A stretch of 64,000 nucleotides of DNA from Haematobacter genomosp. 1. GTDB taxonomy: Bacteria > Pseudomonadota > Alphaproteobacteria > Rhodobacterales > Rhodobacteraceae. The notes below the pieces were generated by a model. The model was not told the origin of the DNA. It did no database searches and saw only the letters and a list, made by a program, of their open reading frames with translations. Below are positions 35,499 to 43,954 of the stretch, one piece after another. The stretch spans positions 186,001 through 250,000 of the forward strand of contig NZ_NIPW01000005.1 in NCBI RefSeq assembly GCF_002196855.1. Reading direction: 5' to 3'. The stretch's first letter is position 1. The number at the start of each line of letters is the position of its first letter. A program made the translations under genes and the position numbers.

Positions 35499-36200
35499 AT
35501 GTCGGACCTTTCCCGCTTTCCCATCACCCACCGGTGGCCCGCGAAGCATCCCGAGCGGTTGCAGCTCTATTCGACACCCACCCCGAACGGCGTGAAAGTG
35601 TCGATCATGCTGGAGGAGACGGGCCTGCCCTACGAGCCGCATTTCATCGATATCGGCAAGGACGAGACGTGGACCGAGGCTTTTCTGTCGCTGAACCCCA
35701 ACGGCAAGATACCCGCGATCCTCGACCCGTCCGGTCCCGGCGGACAGCCGCTCGGCCTGTTCGAATCCGGGGCGATTCTTGTCTATCTGGCCGAAAAGAC
35801 CGGGATGTTCCTGCCTGAAGGCCCCGAGCGCTACGAGGTGCTGCAATGGGTGTTCTTCCAGATGGGCGGCATCGGACCGATGTTCGGCCAGCTCGGCTTC
35901 TTTCACCGTTTCGCGGGGCGGGAGTACGAAGACAAGCACCCCCGTGACCGCTACGCCACGGAGTCCGCGCGCCTGCTCCGGGTACTAGAAGGACAGCTTC
36001 GGAAGACGGCCTTCCTCGCCGGGCCGGATTACACCATTGCAGATATCGCGACGCGGGGCTGGGTGCGGAACCTCATCGGGTTTTACGATGCAGGCGAGCT
36101 GGTGAACTACGCCGAGCTGGAAGCGGTGCCCCGCTGGCTCGAAACCTGCCTCGCGCGGCCCGCGGTGGAGCGGGGACTGAGCATCCCCGCCCGTTCCTGA
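35499..36200 (+). CDS. Glutathione S-transferase, YghU/nu-class-like
   Basis: Cytosolic GST of 233 residues. The N-terminal thioredoxin fold begins LQLYSTPTPNGVKVSIMLEE, with TPN as the glutathione-contacting turn of the YghU group; NPNGKIPAILDP and LFESGAILVYLAEK (Glu-Ser contact to glutathione) follow, then an all-helical C-terminal half with YTIADIATRGWV. YghU-type members often have disulfide-bond reductase activity. The ATG at 35499 has GGAG 6 bases upstream; an ATG at 35487 is possible. It starts soon after xylB but is probably unrelated to polyol use. Confidence 0.88.
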   Translation: MSDLSRFPITHRWPAKHPERLQLYSTPTPNGVKVSIMLEETGLPYEPHFIDIGKDETWTEAFLSLNPNGKIPAILDPSGPGGQPLGLFESGAILVYLAEKTGMFLPEGPERYEVLQWVFFQMGGIGPMFGQLGFFHRFAGREYEDKHPRDRYATESARLLRVLEGQLRKTAFLAGPDYTIADIATRGWVRNLIGFYDAGELVNYAELEAVPRWLETCLARPAVERGLSIPARS

Positions 36201-36255
36201 TTACGGAAACCAAATCACTCGCTACGCACACGGATCATCGTGATCGGCGCCGTTG

Positions 36256-37920
36256 TCAGGCCGTCGCCGATCGCCTCTGCTCGTATTCCACCTTGAGCTC
36301 GTTCCTCAGGGCGAATTTCTGGATCTTGCCGGAGGCGGTGGCGGGCAGCCGCTCGCGGATCTCCAGTCGCTCCGGCACATACTGCCGGGCGAGCTGTTCA
36401 CTTGCAAGGAACGCGCTCATCTCGGCAAAGTCGATGCCCTTCCCTTCCTTAGGCACGATGAAGGCGCAGGCCCGCTCCCCCAACCGGTCGTCGGGATAGG
36501 CGACGATTGCCACCTGCAACACGGAGGGATGTTTGTAGAGAAGCGCCTCGACCTCCACCACGGGGATGTTCTCTGCGCCCCGGATGATGACATCCTTGGA
36601 CCGGCCGACGATGCGGATATGGCCGTCCGCCTCCAGCCGCGCGATATCGCCCGTCTCGAACCAGCCCTCCGCATCGGTGGCGTTCAGATCGGGCCGCCTG
36701 AGATAGCCCGCGAAGTTGGAGCAGCCGCGCACGAACAATTCGCCCTCCTGCCCCGGCTGGACAGGCTTGCCTTCGGCCCCCCGCACCTGCACCTCCATGC
36801 CCCGGAGCGGCGCGCCGTCCGACCGGGCGGAGCGGTCCGGCGCGTCGTCGAGGGGCACCACCGTCACCGCCCCGTTCTCCGTCATGCCCCAGGCAGAAAC
36901 GATCCGCGCGCCCAGCACCCGACCGGCGCGCTCCACCAGCGGGCCGGGTATCGCGGTTCCCGCACAAAGGAAGATCCGAAGGCTCCGGCTGTCGCTCGCC
37001 CCCTCTTCCACCGCATTGGTCAGGTCCATCAGGAAGGGGGTGGAGGCCATGGTGAAGGTCACACCCTCGCTCGCGATCAGGCCAGCCGCCAGCGTCCTGT
37101 CCCAGCTGTCCATCAGCACCATCCGCGCCTTCAGCATCACGGGCAGCAGGAAGCCATACATGAACCCGGTCTGATGCGCCATCGGAGAGGCCATCAGGAT
37201 CACGTCCGATCCGTCCAGCCGCAGCCGCTCCGCATAGGCGACGAGGTTGGAATACATGGTATTGGCCGTGTGCATCACGCCCTTCGGCTCGCCGGTCGTG
37301 CCGGAGGTGTAGATGAGCTGGCAGACGGCATTCGCATCGCCCCTGTCCCGCAGGCTCACCTCTCGCAGATCCGGCGCATCGTCGAGCATAGGGTCCAGCA
37401 GCAGCGCCTCGAAACTGCCCTCCCCCTCGCGTCCCGCGACGACGACATGCGAGAGGTCCGGCAGATCGGGGCGCAACGCGTCCGCCATCCTCTCATGGTC
37501 GAAGCCGCGGAAGGTCTTGGGCACAACCAGCACCTTGGCCTCGCCATGGCGGAGCATGAAGCGGAGCTCCCGCTCCCGGAAGATGGGCATCACGGGATTG
37601 AACACGATGCCAAGCCGCCGACAGGCGATGTAGAGCACCACGAACTCCCACGAATTGGGCAGCTGGCAGGCCAGAACATCATCCCGCCGGAGGCCGAGCC
37701 GCCGAAGCCCCTCGGCCGCGCGCCAGGACAGGTGCTCGATCTCCGCCCATGTCACATGTCGCGTCTCCCCCGTGCCCACGGTGACGCTGGTCAGCGCCCG
37801 CGCCTGCGGTGCTTCCGCCAGCGCCTCCTCGAAATAGTCGAGCAGCGTCTTGCCCGGCCAGAGGCCTTCCGCCTCCATCCGGGCGCGGCGCGGCTCTATC
37901 AGAACGGCATCGAAGTGCAT
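36256..37920 (-). CDS. aliA: Cyclohexanecarboxylate-CoA ligase
   Basis: An AMP-forming ligase of 554 residues. IYTSGTTGEPKGVMHT is the P-loop (about 205-220), SAWGMTENGAV, GWFETGDIARLEADGHIRIV and GRSKDVIIRGAENIPVVEVE follow, and the catalytic lysine is in ATASGKIQKF. AliA converts cyclohexanecarboxylate to its CoA thioester, the entry step of the pathway. The substrate call depends on context: the gene ends an operon whose other members are badH, badI and aliB. The start follows GGAGGAGACC. Confidence 0.86.
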   Translation of the reverse strand: MHFDAVLIEPRRARMEAEGLWPGKTLLDYFEEALAEAPQARALTSVTVGTGETRHVTWAEIEHLSWRAAEGLRRLGLRRDDVLACQLPNSWEFVVLYIACRRLGIVFNPVMPIFRERELRFMLRHGEAKVLVVPKTFRGFDHERMADALRPDLPDLSHVVVAGREGEGSFEALLLDPMLDDAPDLREVSLRDRGDANAVCQLIYTSGTTGEPKGVMHTANTMYSNLVAYAERLRLDGSDVILMASPMAHQTGFMYGFLLPVMLKARMVLMDSWDRTLAAGLIASEGVTFTMASTPFLMDLTNAVEEGASDSRSLRIFLCAGTAIPGPLVERAGRVLGARIVSAWGMTENGAVTVVPLDDAPDRSARSDGAPLRGMEVQVRGAEGKPVQPGQEGELFVRGCSNFAGYLRRPDLNATDAEGWFETGDIARLEADGHIRIVGRSKDVIIRGAENIPVVEVEALLYKHPSVLQVAIVAYPDDRLGERACAFIVPKEGKGIDFAEMSAFLASEQLARQYVPERLEIRERLPATASGKIQKFALRNELKVEYEQRRSATA

Positions 37921-37948
37921 GGTCTCCTCCCCCCTGCTTTCGGTCCGG

Positions 37949-39109
37949 TCAGGCGCCGACGGCGGCGCGTCCCGCCCGCTCCCGGGCGATGATATTCTTC
38001 ATGATATGCGCGGTGCCGTCCCCGATCTGGAGGCCGAGCACATCGCGGAGCCGCTGCTCGAACGGCAATTCGTTCGAATAGGCGGCATGGCCGTGGATCA
38101 GCAGGCAGGCATGGATCGCCTCATAGGCCAGAAGCGGCGGCCACCACTTCGCCATCGCCGCCTCCGCCACATGGGGACGGCCCGTGTCCTTCAGCCACAG
38201 CGCGTTCAGGCAGAGAAGCCGCGCCGCCTCCACCTTTGTGTCGAAATCGGCAAGCTGATGGGTCACGCCCTGAAACGCCGCAAGCGGTTTGCCGAACGCC
38301 TTCCGCTCCCCGATATAGGCCCATGCCTCGTCGAGCGATTGCCGCGCGGTGCCAAGACATTGCAGCCCGATCAGCGAACGGGAGAAGTCGAAGCCCTGCA
38401 TGACCTGCACGAATCCCTGCCCCTCATCGCCGAGAAGATGATCCGCCGGCACCCTCACGTTGTCGAAGAAAATGGACCCCCGCCCGATTGCGTGCTGGCC
38501 GACATCGGTGAACCGTGTGGTGGAAATACCGGGCGTGTCCATCGGCACGAAGACCGCGGAAACCCCCCGCGCCCTGTCCTCCGGCCTGCCCGTCCGCGCG
38601 AATACGACCGTTCCCGCCGCCTGATCGGCCGCGGAGATGGAGGTCTTCTCGCCATTCAGAACATAGTGGTTGCCCGACCGCTCCATCTTCAGGCCGAGGT
38701 TCGCCGCGTCCGATCCGCCCCGCGGCTCGGTCAGGGCGATGGCCAGCATGATCTCCCCCGCCGTCAGCCGGGGAAGCCAGTCGCGCCGGATCTCCGGGTT
38801 CGCAAAGTTCGCGAGGATCTGGCCGTTCAGGGAAGCGAGGACGTTGATGTAGCCGAAGTTGAAATCGGCGCGCGCGATCTCCTCGATGATGACGCCGGAA
38901 TAGATGCTGCCCGCTCCCAGGCCGCCCACCTCCTCCGGCAGTTCGGGCGCGATGAGGCCAAGGCTTCCCATCTCCCGCACCAGATCGGGGCCGAAGCTGC
39001 CCGATTTCTCCCGCGCACGGTAGCCGGGGGCGAGCTTCTCGCCCGCGAACCTGCGCGCGAGATCGCGGAGCGCGCTGAGGTCATCTGTGTCGAAAATCGT
39101 CGGTTGCAC
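37949..39109 (-). CDS. aliB: Cyclohexanecarboxyl-CoA dehydrogenase
   Basis: Acyl-CoA dehydrogenase of 386 residues (FAD). LAIALTEPRGGSDAANLG is the flavin/substrate signature, FDFSRSLIGLQCLGTARQSL the central segment and GDGTAHIMKNIIARE the C-terminal flavin contact. AliB would introduce the ring 1,2-double bond. The GTG at 39107-39109 was chosen: GGGAGGACAG stands directly upstream and the length becomes normal, whereas the ATG at 39148 adds a proline-rich leader. It lies between badI (52 bp) and aliA (28 bp). Confidence 0.85.
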   Translation of the reverse strand: MQPTIFDTDDLSALRDLARRFAGEKLAPGYRAREKSGSFGPDLVREMGSLGLIAPELPEEVGGLGAGSIYSGVIIEEIARADFNFGYINVLASLNGQILANFANPEIRRDWLPRLTAGEIMLAIALTEPRGGSDAANLGLKMERSGNHYVLNGEKTSISAADQAAGTVVFARTGRPEDRARGVSAVFVPMDTPGISTTRFTDVGQHAIGRGSIFFDNVRVPADHLLGDEGQGFVQVMQGFDFSRSLIGLQCLGTARQSLDEAWAYIGERKAFGKPLAAFQGVTHQLADFDTKVEAARLLCLNALWLKDTGRPHVAEAAMAKWWPPLLAYEAIHACLLIHGHAAYSNELPFEQRLRDVLGLQIGDGTAHIMKNIIARERAGRAAVGA

Positions 39110-39161
39110 CCTGTCCTCCCAAACCGGTGCGGGTGGCGCTCCGGCCACCCGGCCTCCCTGC

Positions 39162-39944
39162 CTATTTCGCGTGCTTGCGGAAATCGGGCTTGCGCTTTTC
39201 GCGGAACGCGACGCCGCCTTCCCTGCTTTCGTCGGTGTCGTAGTAGAGCGACAGCGCCCGCATCCCGAGCGCCGAGATACCCCGGATATTCTCGCTGTCG
39301 GCGTTGAACGACACCTTTGCCAGCGCCAGAGCCGTCGGGGAGCGCTCCATCAGTTCGGCCACCCAGCGGTCCACTTCCGCATCCAGCTCCTCATGCGGGA
39401 CAACCGCATTCGCCAGCCCCATGGCGAGCGCCTCCTGGGCGGTGTAGCGTTTGTTGAGATACCAGATCTCGCGCGCCTTTTTCTCCCCCACCACGCGGGC
39501 CAGATAGGCGGTGCCGAACCCCGGATCGACCGAGCCGACCTTCGGGCCGACCTGCCCGAACTGCGCCTTCTCCGAGGCGATGGTCAGATCGCAGATCGTG
39601 GCCAGCACGTTGCCGCCGCCGATCGCAAATCCGTTCACCCGCGCAATCACCGGCTTCGGCACGTCGCGGATCAGCGACTGCAGCTCGTCGATCGGCAGGC
39701 CAATCACGCCGCGCCCGTCGTATTGCCCGTCATGGGCCGACTGATCCCCGCCGGTGCAGAACGCCTTGTCGCCTGCGCCGGTCAAGACGATCACCCCGAC
39801 GGAGCGGTCCCAGCCTGCTGTCTGGAAGGCATGGATCAGCTCGTCCACCGTCTGTCCACGGAAGGCGTTGTACTTGTCGGGCCGGTTGATCGTGATCCAG
39901 GCAGCACCGCCGCGAATGTCGTAAAGGATGTCTTCGTAGGTCAT
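39162..39944 (-). CDS. badI: 2-ketocyclohexanecarboxyl-CoA hydrolase
   Basis: Crotonase-family ring-opening hydrolase of 260 residues, the same length as the Rhodopseudomonas enzyme. AFCTGGDQSAHDGQYDGRG and FAIGGGNVLATICDLTIASE form the oxyanion pocket, GQVGPKVGSVDPGFGTAYLA is diagnostic of BadI and the related MenB group, and the tail YYDTDESREG...REKRKPDFRK is BadI-like. It opens 2-ketocyclohexanecarboxyl-CoA to pimeloyl-CoA. The ATG at 39944 follows GGGGGAG; the ATG seven codons upstream does not have a comparable site. Confidence 0.92.
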   Translation of the reverse strand: MTYEDILYDIRGGAAWITINRPDKYNAFRGQTVDELIHAFQTAGWDRSVGVIVLTGAGDKAFCTGGDQSAHDGQYDGRGVIGLPIDELQSLIRDVPKPVIARVNGFAIGGGNVLATICDLTIASEKAQFGQVGPKVGSVDPGFGTAYLARVVGEKKAREIWYLNKRYTAQEALAMGLANAVVPHEELDAEVDRWVAELMERSPTALALAKVSFNADSENIRGISALGMRALSLYYDTDESREGGVAFREKRKPDFRKHAK

Positions 39945-39974
39945 CGTCTCCCCCTCATACGCCATGATTTCCCC

Positions 39975-40745
39975 TCACCCGTGCATCGTCAGACCGCCGG
40001 AGACCGAAATCACCTGACCGGTGATGAAGGCCGCGTCGTCGCTCGCGAAGAACAGGATCGCGCCCGGAAGATCGTCGGGCTGCCCAAGGCGCCCCATCGG
40101 CACCGCTTTTGCGAATGCGCCGCGCAGCTTCTCCTTGTCGCCGGCCGCCTCCATGAACTGCTCCAGCATCGCCGTTTCGGTCACGCCCGGACAGACGGTG
40201 TTGAAGGTGATCCCGTGCCGCGCATGTTCCCGTGCCAGCGTTTTCGACAGCGCGATCACCCCGGCCTTGCAGGCGGAATAGACAGACTCGCCCGAAGACC
40301 CGCCCCGGCCGGCATCGGAGCCGATGGACACGACCCGTCCCGCCACGCCGCGCGCGACCATGGAGGCGAGTACCGGTTTGGTGATGTTCAGCACCGCCCG
40401 AAGGTTGATGTCGATGATCTTGCTCCAGAAATCCGGTTCCTGCTTCAGGAACGGCACGAACAGATCCCAGCCCGCGTTGTTCACGAGGATGTCGATGGGG
40501 CCGAACTCCGCCTCCACCCGCGACACGGCGGCGCCCGTGGCCTGATAGTCGGTCAGATCGACGATCATCGCCGTGGCCTCACCACCCTCCGCGCGGATTT
40601 CCTCCACCACGCGGTTCGCGGCGGCTTCTCCGATATCCGCCACGACCACACGCGCGCCCTCTCCGGCAAAGCGCCTGCAGGTCGCGGAACCGATACCTCC
40701 GCCCCCACCCGTTATGACAACTACTTTACCTTTCAGGCCGCGCAT
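39975..40745 (-). CDS. badH: 2-hydroxycyclohexanecarboxyl-CoA dehydrogenase
   Basis: An SDR of 256 residues: ITGGGGGIGSATCRRFAGEG at 11-30, NNAGWD near 89-94, Ser143, Tyr156 and Lys160 (SVYSACK), and a C-terminal FITGQVISVSGGLTMHG. BadH oxidises 2-hydroxycyclohexanecarboxyl-CoA to the ketone used by BadI. The ATG at 40743-40745 follows GAGGAGGCGAGA; the longer upstream reading crosses the operator. It is the first gene of the leftward operon and is divergent from badR. Confidence 0.9.
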   Translation of the reverse strand: MRGLKGKVVVITGGGGGIGSATCRRFAGEGARVVVADIGEAAANRVVEEIRAEGGEATAMIVDLTDYQATGAAVSRVEAEFGPIDILVNNAGWDLFVPFLKQEPDFWSKIIDINLRAVLNITKPVLASMVARGVAGRVVSIGSDAGRGGSSGESVYSACKAGVIALSKTLAREHARHGITFNTVCPGVTETAMLEQFMEAAGDKEKLRGAFAKAVPMGRLGQPDDLPGAILFFASDDAAFITGQVISVSGGLTMHG

Positions 40746-40862
40746 TCTCGCCTCCTCGATTTCTCTCCGGCAGCAGGTTTTCCATAACGAAAGCGGTTTT
40801 AAGCGCCTTTTCTTTCGAATCCCGTGCTGCCTCCCTGAAGACAGGAAACACGTCTCCATAAT

Positions 40863-40876
40863 ATATGTCAACATAT
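40863..40876. promoter_or_regulatory. MarR-type operator between badH and badR
   Basis: ATATGTCAACATAT has perfect 6-bp arms around CA. It lies between the divergent badH and badR starts and overlaps a TTGACA on the minus strand (40871-40866). A second small palindrome AACATGTT at 40921-40928 sits over the badR ribosome-site region. This suggests control of badH and autoregulation by BadR. Confidence 0.65.
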
Positions 40877-40933
40877 TTACGTTCATGCTTCATCACAGCT
40901 TGACGGAAGCCTCGCCAACGAACATGTTGCCTC

Positions 40934-41443
40934 ATGGCAAAAGACAGTGATCAGTTCAGGGATATGTCGCTCGGTTTGAGCAACCGGCTGTTCTTCCGGC
41001 TGTATCAATGCGCCAACATGTTGCACAAAACGGGCACGCGGGCGCTGGAAGATCACGGCATTACCACCCAGCAATGGGCTGTGCTCGGTGCCCTGACACG
41101 GACAGGGTTCTCAGAGGGTGTGGCGGTGGGCGATCTTGCCGCTTTCCTGATGGTCAGCAGGCAGAATCTGGCAGGCGTTCTCTCCCGGCTGGAAGCGCTG
41201 GATTACGTGGAACGGGCGATCCACGCCCGTGATAACCGCTCACGGCTGATTCGCCTTACGGCCAAGGGGCGGAGCCTCTGGGACGAGAACATGCGCCCCG
41301 TGATCGCCGATTACTATGAGCAGGCTCTTGCCGACTTCTCCACTTCCGACAAGATCCACATGATCCATTATCTGGACAAGATGCTCGGCAATTTCAGTGC
41401 GATAGACCCTGATACAGGGCCGCGGGACGCAAAAGACAGGTGA
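40934..41443 (+). CDS. badR: MarR-family regulator of cyclohexanecarboxylate genes
   Basis: MarR regulator of 169 residues. The winged HTH (about residues 45-110) includes GITTQQWAVLGALTRTGFSE, VGDLAAFLMVSRQNLAGVLS and the wing DYVERAIHARDNRSRLIRLT. BadR-type proteins control bad/ali genes in response to CoA thioesters of the pathway. The name follows from divergence against badH; MarR sequence alone would not give it. The operator candidate lies 57 bp upstream of its start. Confidence 0.82.
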   Translation: MAKDSDQFRDMSLGLSNRLFFRLYQCANMLHKTGTRALEDHGITTQQWAVLGALTRTGFSEGVAVGDLAAFLMVSRQNLAGVLSRLEALDYVERAIHARDNRSRLIRLTAKGRSLWDENMRPVIADYYEQALADFSTSDKIHMIHYLDKMLGNFSAIDPDTGPRDAKDR

Positions 41444-41565
41444 TGCAAACGCGTCGCAATATGCGACGCAGGCCATACCTCGTTAACTTTGCCCTCCCCC
41501 TCGCCGGATTTCACCCCAGACTGCCTGCAAGAGTGCTGAACCACCTTCAGAAGCCGGGGGTCGCA

Positions 41566-42717
41566 ATGATCCGTTCCGTATTTACAACCGCCCTGCCGTT
41601 CGCCGGCCTGCTTCTTGCAGGCGGCACCGTTGTTGCCGAGCCCCTGGGTCAGGATGCGACCGGCGCACTGCGCCCGAACCAGGCAGCGGTGGCGCGGGCG
41701 ATCGCCGGGATGGAGCCGGAGGGCGCGCTCCCTGCCGCATTGGCGGAGCTGACCTCCTCCGGCACGCGTCTCGCCTATTCCCTGCTGTCGGGGGAGGGTA
41801 TCGCGAGCGCGCGGACAATGCTGCTCGATGACAGTGCTTTTCTCTCGCGCGGCATACTTCGGCGTGGTTCGGGGGCGGTGGAGACTTCGACCTTCGGTGA
41901 CAGCGGGCTTTTCTGGCTGGACGGGGAATCGCGCAAGCTGCACGCTTCGGGAGACGGCAATTTCGCCACGTCGGGCTTCCGTTCCAGCGGCATCCGGCTC
42001 GGCGCGGACAGTGATTGGGAGGGTCTTCGGGCGGGGGTCGCGATCGGCTATAATGACGGGAGCTTCGACAGCCGCGACCGCCATACTTCTGCCACCGCCG
42101 ACGGGCTGCACGCCGGGGTCTATGCGCTGGGAGAGCGCGGTGGGTGGAACCTGACCGGCGGCTGGACCTATGCGCGCTACGATCTTGACGAAGACCGCAC
42201 CGTGCTGCTGGAAGAAACGATGCGAGTTCGCGGCAGTTCCTCCGCCAGCGCCCATCGCCTCTTTGCCGAAGCGACCCGCCCCGTTCAGCTCGAAGCGGTG
42301 GAAGTGGAGCCGGTGCTGGGCATTACGCAGACATTTTTCCACGCGGACCGCTTTCGCGAGCGGGGCGCCGTCGCTGCCCTGAGCGTGGACGATCAGGATG
42401 CGTCGCTGACCACGCTGCGGCTGGGCGCGCGTGGCATATGGAATGTCGATATCGGCCCCTATCCGATGACCGCCCGGCTCGGGGCCGGCTGGGAGGGCAA
42501 CATGGGCGACCGGTCTACGCCCCTCACCGCTGCTTTCTCCGGTAGCCCCGCCTTCCGCGCGCGGGGCGTCGAACTGCCGGAGAACCTTCTGGATGTCGAA
42601 GCTTCGGTCAGCATCGCCGCGCTCAGGAACGGCACTGTCCAGATGGGATACGGCGGCCGCTTCGGAGATGATTTCGAGGACCACCGTGGCCGTGTCACCG
42701 TCGAGATTCGCTTCTAG
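41566..42717 (+). CDS. Autotransporter-type outer-membrane beta-barrel without passenger
   Basis: A 383-residue protein with a signal peptide (ATG at 41566, TALPFAGLLLAGGTVVAEP), the linker LRPNQAAVARAIAGM and ALPAALAELTSSGTRLAYSL that normally precedes an autotransporter barrel, then alternating beta strands to the C-terminus, which ends EIRF with the terminal Phe typical of BAM substrates. The family normally carries a long secreted passenger ahead of the linker; here only about 15 residues stand between signal and linker. It may be a truncated autotransporter or a stand-alone barrel. Its TAG stop is the CTAG that borders the inverted-repeat element. Confidence 0.75.
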   Translation: MIRSVFTTALPFAGLLLAGGTVVAEPLGQDATGALRPNQAAVARAIAGMEPEGALPAALAELTSSGTRLAYSLLSGEGIASARTMLLDDSAFLSRGILRRGSGAVETSTFGDSGLFWLDGESRKLHASGDGNFATSGFRSSGIRLGADSDWEGLRAGVAIGYNDGSFDSRDRHTSATADGLHAGVYALGERGGWNLTGGWTYARYDLDEDRTVLLEETMRVRGSSSASAHRLFAEATRPVQLEAVEVEPVLGITQTFFHADRFRERGAVAALSVDDQDASLTTLRLGARGIWNVDIGPYPMTARLGAGWEGNMGDRSTPLTAAFSGSPAFRARGVELPENLLDVEASVSIAALRNGTVQMGYGGRFGDDFEDHRGRVTVEIRF

Positions 42718-42874
42718 CAGGCTGCTGAAAAAGGCTTTTTGGCCTGTGTTGAGGCGGAAATCGTTCGCCATCTGACGGAATCCAACCCGAAATCTAGACT
42801 TCCGGGCATTTCCGGGCAGATTTTCCGATTTCCGGCGCATACGCACGACACTTCAGGGCTTTTTCAGCAGCCTG
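42718..42874. mobile_element. Short inverted-repeat element (MITE-like), copy 2
   Basis: A 157-bp segment with perfect 16-bp terminal inverted repeats CAGGCTGCTGAAAAAG, flanked on both sides by CTAG (42714-42717 and 42875-42878), which looks like a 4-bp target duplication. It has no ORF. Each flanking CTAG supplies the TAG stop of the adjacent convergent gene (the barrel protein on plus, modC on minus). It is the same family as copy 1 at 21866. The long repeat could also fold as a terminator for both genes. Confidence 0.85.
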
Positions 42875-43954
42875 CTAGCGGGGTGCGAAAGCCAGCCCCT
42901 TGACCTGCGCGAAGACCGCCGCGCCCGGCGACAAGGCCAGATCATCCCATGATCTCCTTGTGACCCGTGACAGAAGTCGCGCGCCCTCTCCCCCCGGCCC
43001 CAGCCCCAGCACCACGATCATCGCGGCGCCTTCCGCTTCCGCCGCGACAATACGCGCGGGCAGGATGTTGAGAATGGAACTCCCCTCCGGCTGCCGCGTG
43101 GAAAGGCTGACATCCGCCGCGGAGATACGCAGGCGGACCGTGCCCATGCCCTCCCCGGGCGCGACCAGTTCCCCGCCATCAACGGCGATACGGATCAGCC
43201 CATAGGCCGCATCCTGGCCGATCACCCGCCCGGCAAGCGTGACTCCCGCCTCCGGCATCCGCAGCAGAGGCAATGAGGGATCGGATTCCAACTCCACAAG
43301 CGGGCCGGAAGCGCGCACCTTGCCCCGTTCCAGCAGCACCATGTGGGAGGCGAGACGCTCCACCTCCGCGATATCGTGGCTGACATAGAGGATCGGAACG
43401 GCCAGCCGGTCGCGCAGGCTTTCCAGATAGGGCAGGATCTCCGCCTTGGCCGCCCGGTCCAACGCAGCAAGCGGTTCGTCCATCAGCAGCAGTCGCGGCT
43501 GAGACAGAAGGGCGCGTCCGATGGCCACCCGCTGCCGCTCTCCCCCCGACAGGGCAGAGGGCCCACGGTTGAGCAGAGGCGCGAGACCGAGCAGAGAGAC
43601 GGCTTCGTCAAGGCGTATCTCCTCCCGCGCGCCGCCTGCCAGCGCCCGCCGGCGCCCGTAATCCAGGTTGGACCGCACATCGATATGTGGAAAAAGGCTC
43701 GCCTCCTGAAAGACATAACCGATGGGTCTGCGATGCACGGGCAGGAACGTCCTGCCGTCCTGCCAGATGTCATCCCCCAAGGCGAAGCGCCCATCCAGCC
43801 GGTTCAACCCTGCGATCGCGCGCAATACGGAGGTCTTGCCTGAGCCGGACGGGCCAAAAAGCGCGGTGATGCCGGTGAGAGGCGCCGCGAACGCGGCATC
43901 CAGCGCGAAGGCGCCCAAGTGCCCCTTGAACACGGCCTGCATCCTGTCGCTCAT
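42875..43954 (-). CDS. modC: Molybdate ABC transporter ATPase
   Basis: A 359-residue ATPase. Walker A is GPSGSGKTS, the Q-loop [14 protein letters not shown], the signature LSGGERQRV, Walker [13 protein letters not shown] and the H-loop [12 protein letters not shown]. The C-terminal Mop/TOBE domain (about 290-355) has [20 protein letters not shown] and a second half that binds oxyanion. It energises molybdate import with ModB. Its start overlaps the modB stop (ATGA). The stop codon lies in the CTAG flanking the inverted-repeat element. Confidence 0.93.
   Translation of the reverse strand: MSDRMQAVFKGHLGAFALDAAFAAPLTGITALFGPSGSGKTSVLRAIAGLNRLDGRFALGDDIWQDGRTFLPVHRRPIGYVFQEASLFPHIDVRSNLDYGRRRALAGGAREEIRLDEAVSLLGLAPLLNRGPSALSGGERQRVAIGRALLSQPRLLLMDEPLAALDRAAKAEILPYLESLRDRLAVPILYVSHDIAEVERLASHMVLLERGKVRASGPLVELESDPSLPLLRMPEAGVTLAGRVIGQDAAYGLIRIAVDGGELVAPGEGMGTVRLRISAADVSLSTRQPEGSSILNILPARIVAAEAEGAAMIVVLGLGPGGEGARLLSRVTRRSWDDLALSPGAAVFAQVKGLAFAPR

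Noticed and set aside
36253-37992. A 579-residue open frame antisense to aliA
   Set aside because: It has no domain motif and is rich in His, Arg and Pro as expected for antisense of high-GC coding DNA; aliA on the other strand carries all ligase motifs. The same reasoning removes the long antisense frames over the transporter genes at 5584-7086, 22075-23310 and 56183-58258.
39087-40787. A 566-residue frame antisense to badI and badH
   Set aside because: Composition is that of an antisense shadow, and the opposite strand carries complete badI and badH with ribosome sites.
42718-42874. A complete insertion sequence
   Set aside because: At 157 bp there is no room for a transposase; only terminal repeats and a target duplication are visible. 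The parent IS family was not assigned.
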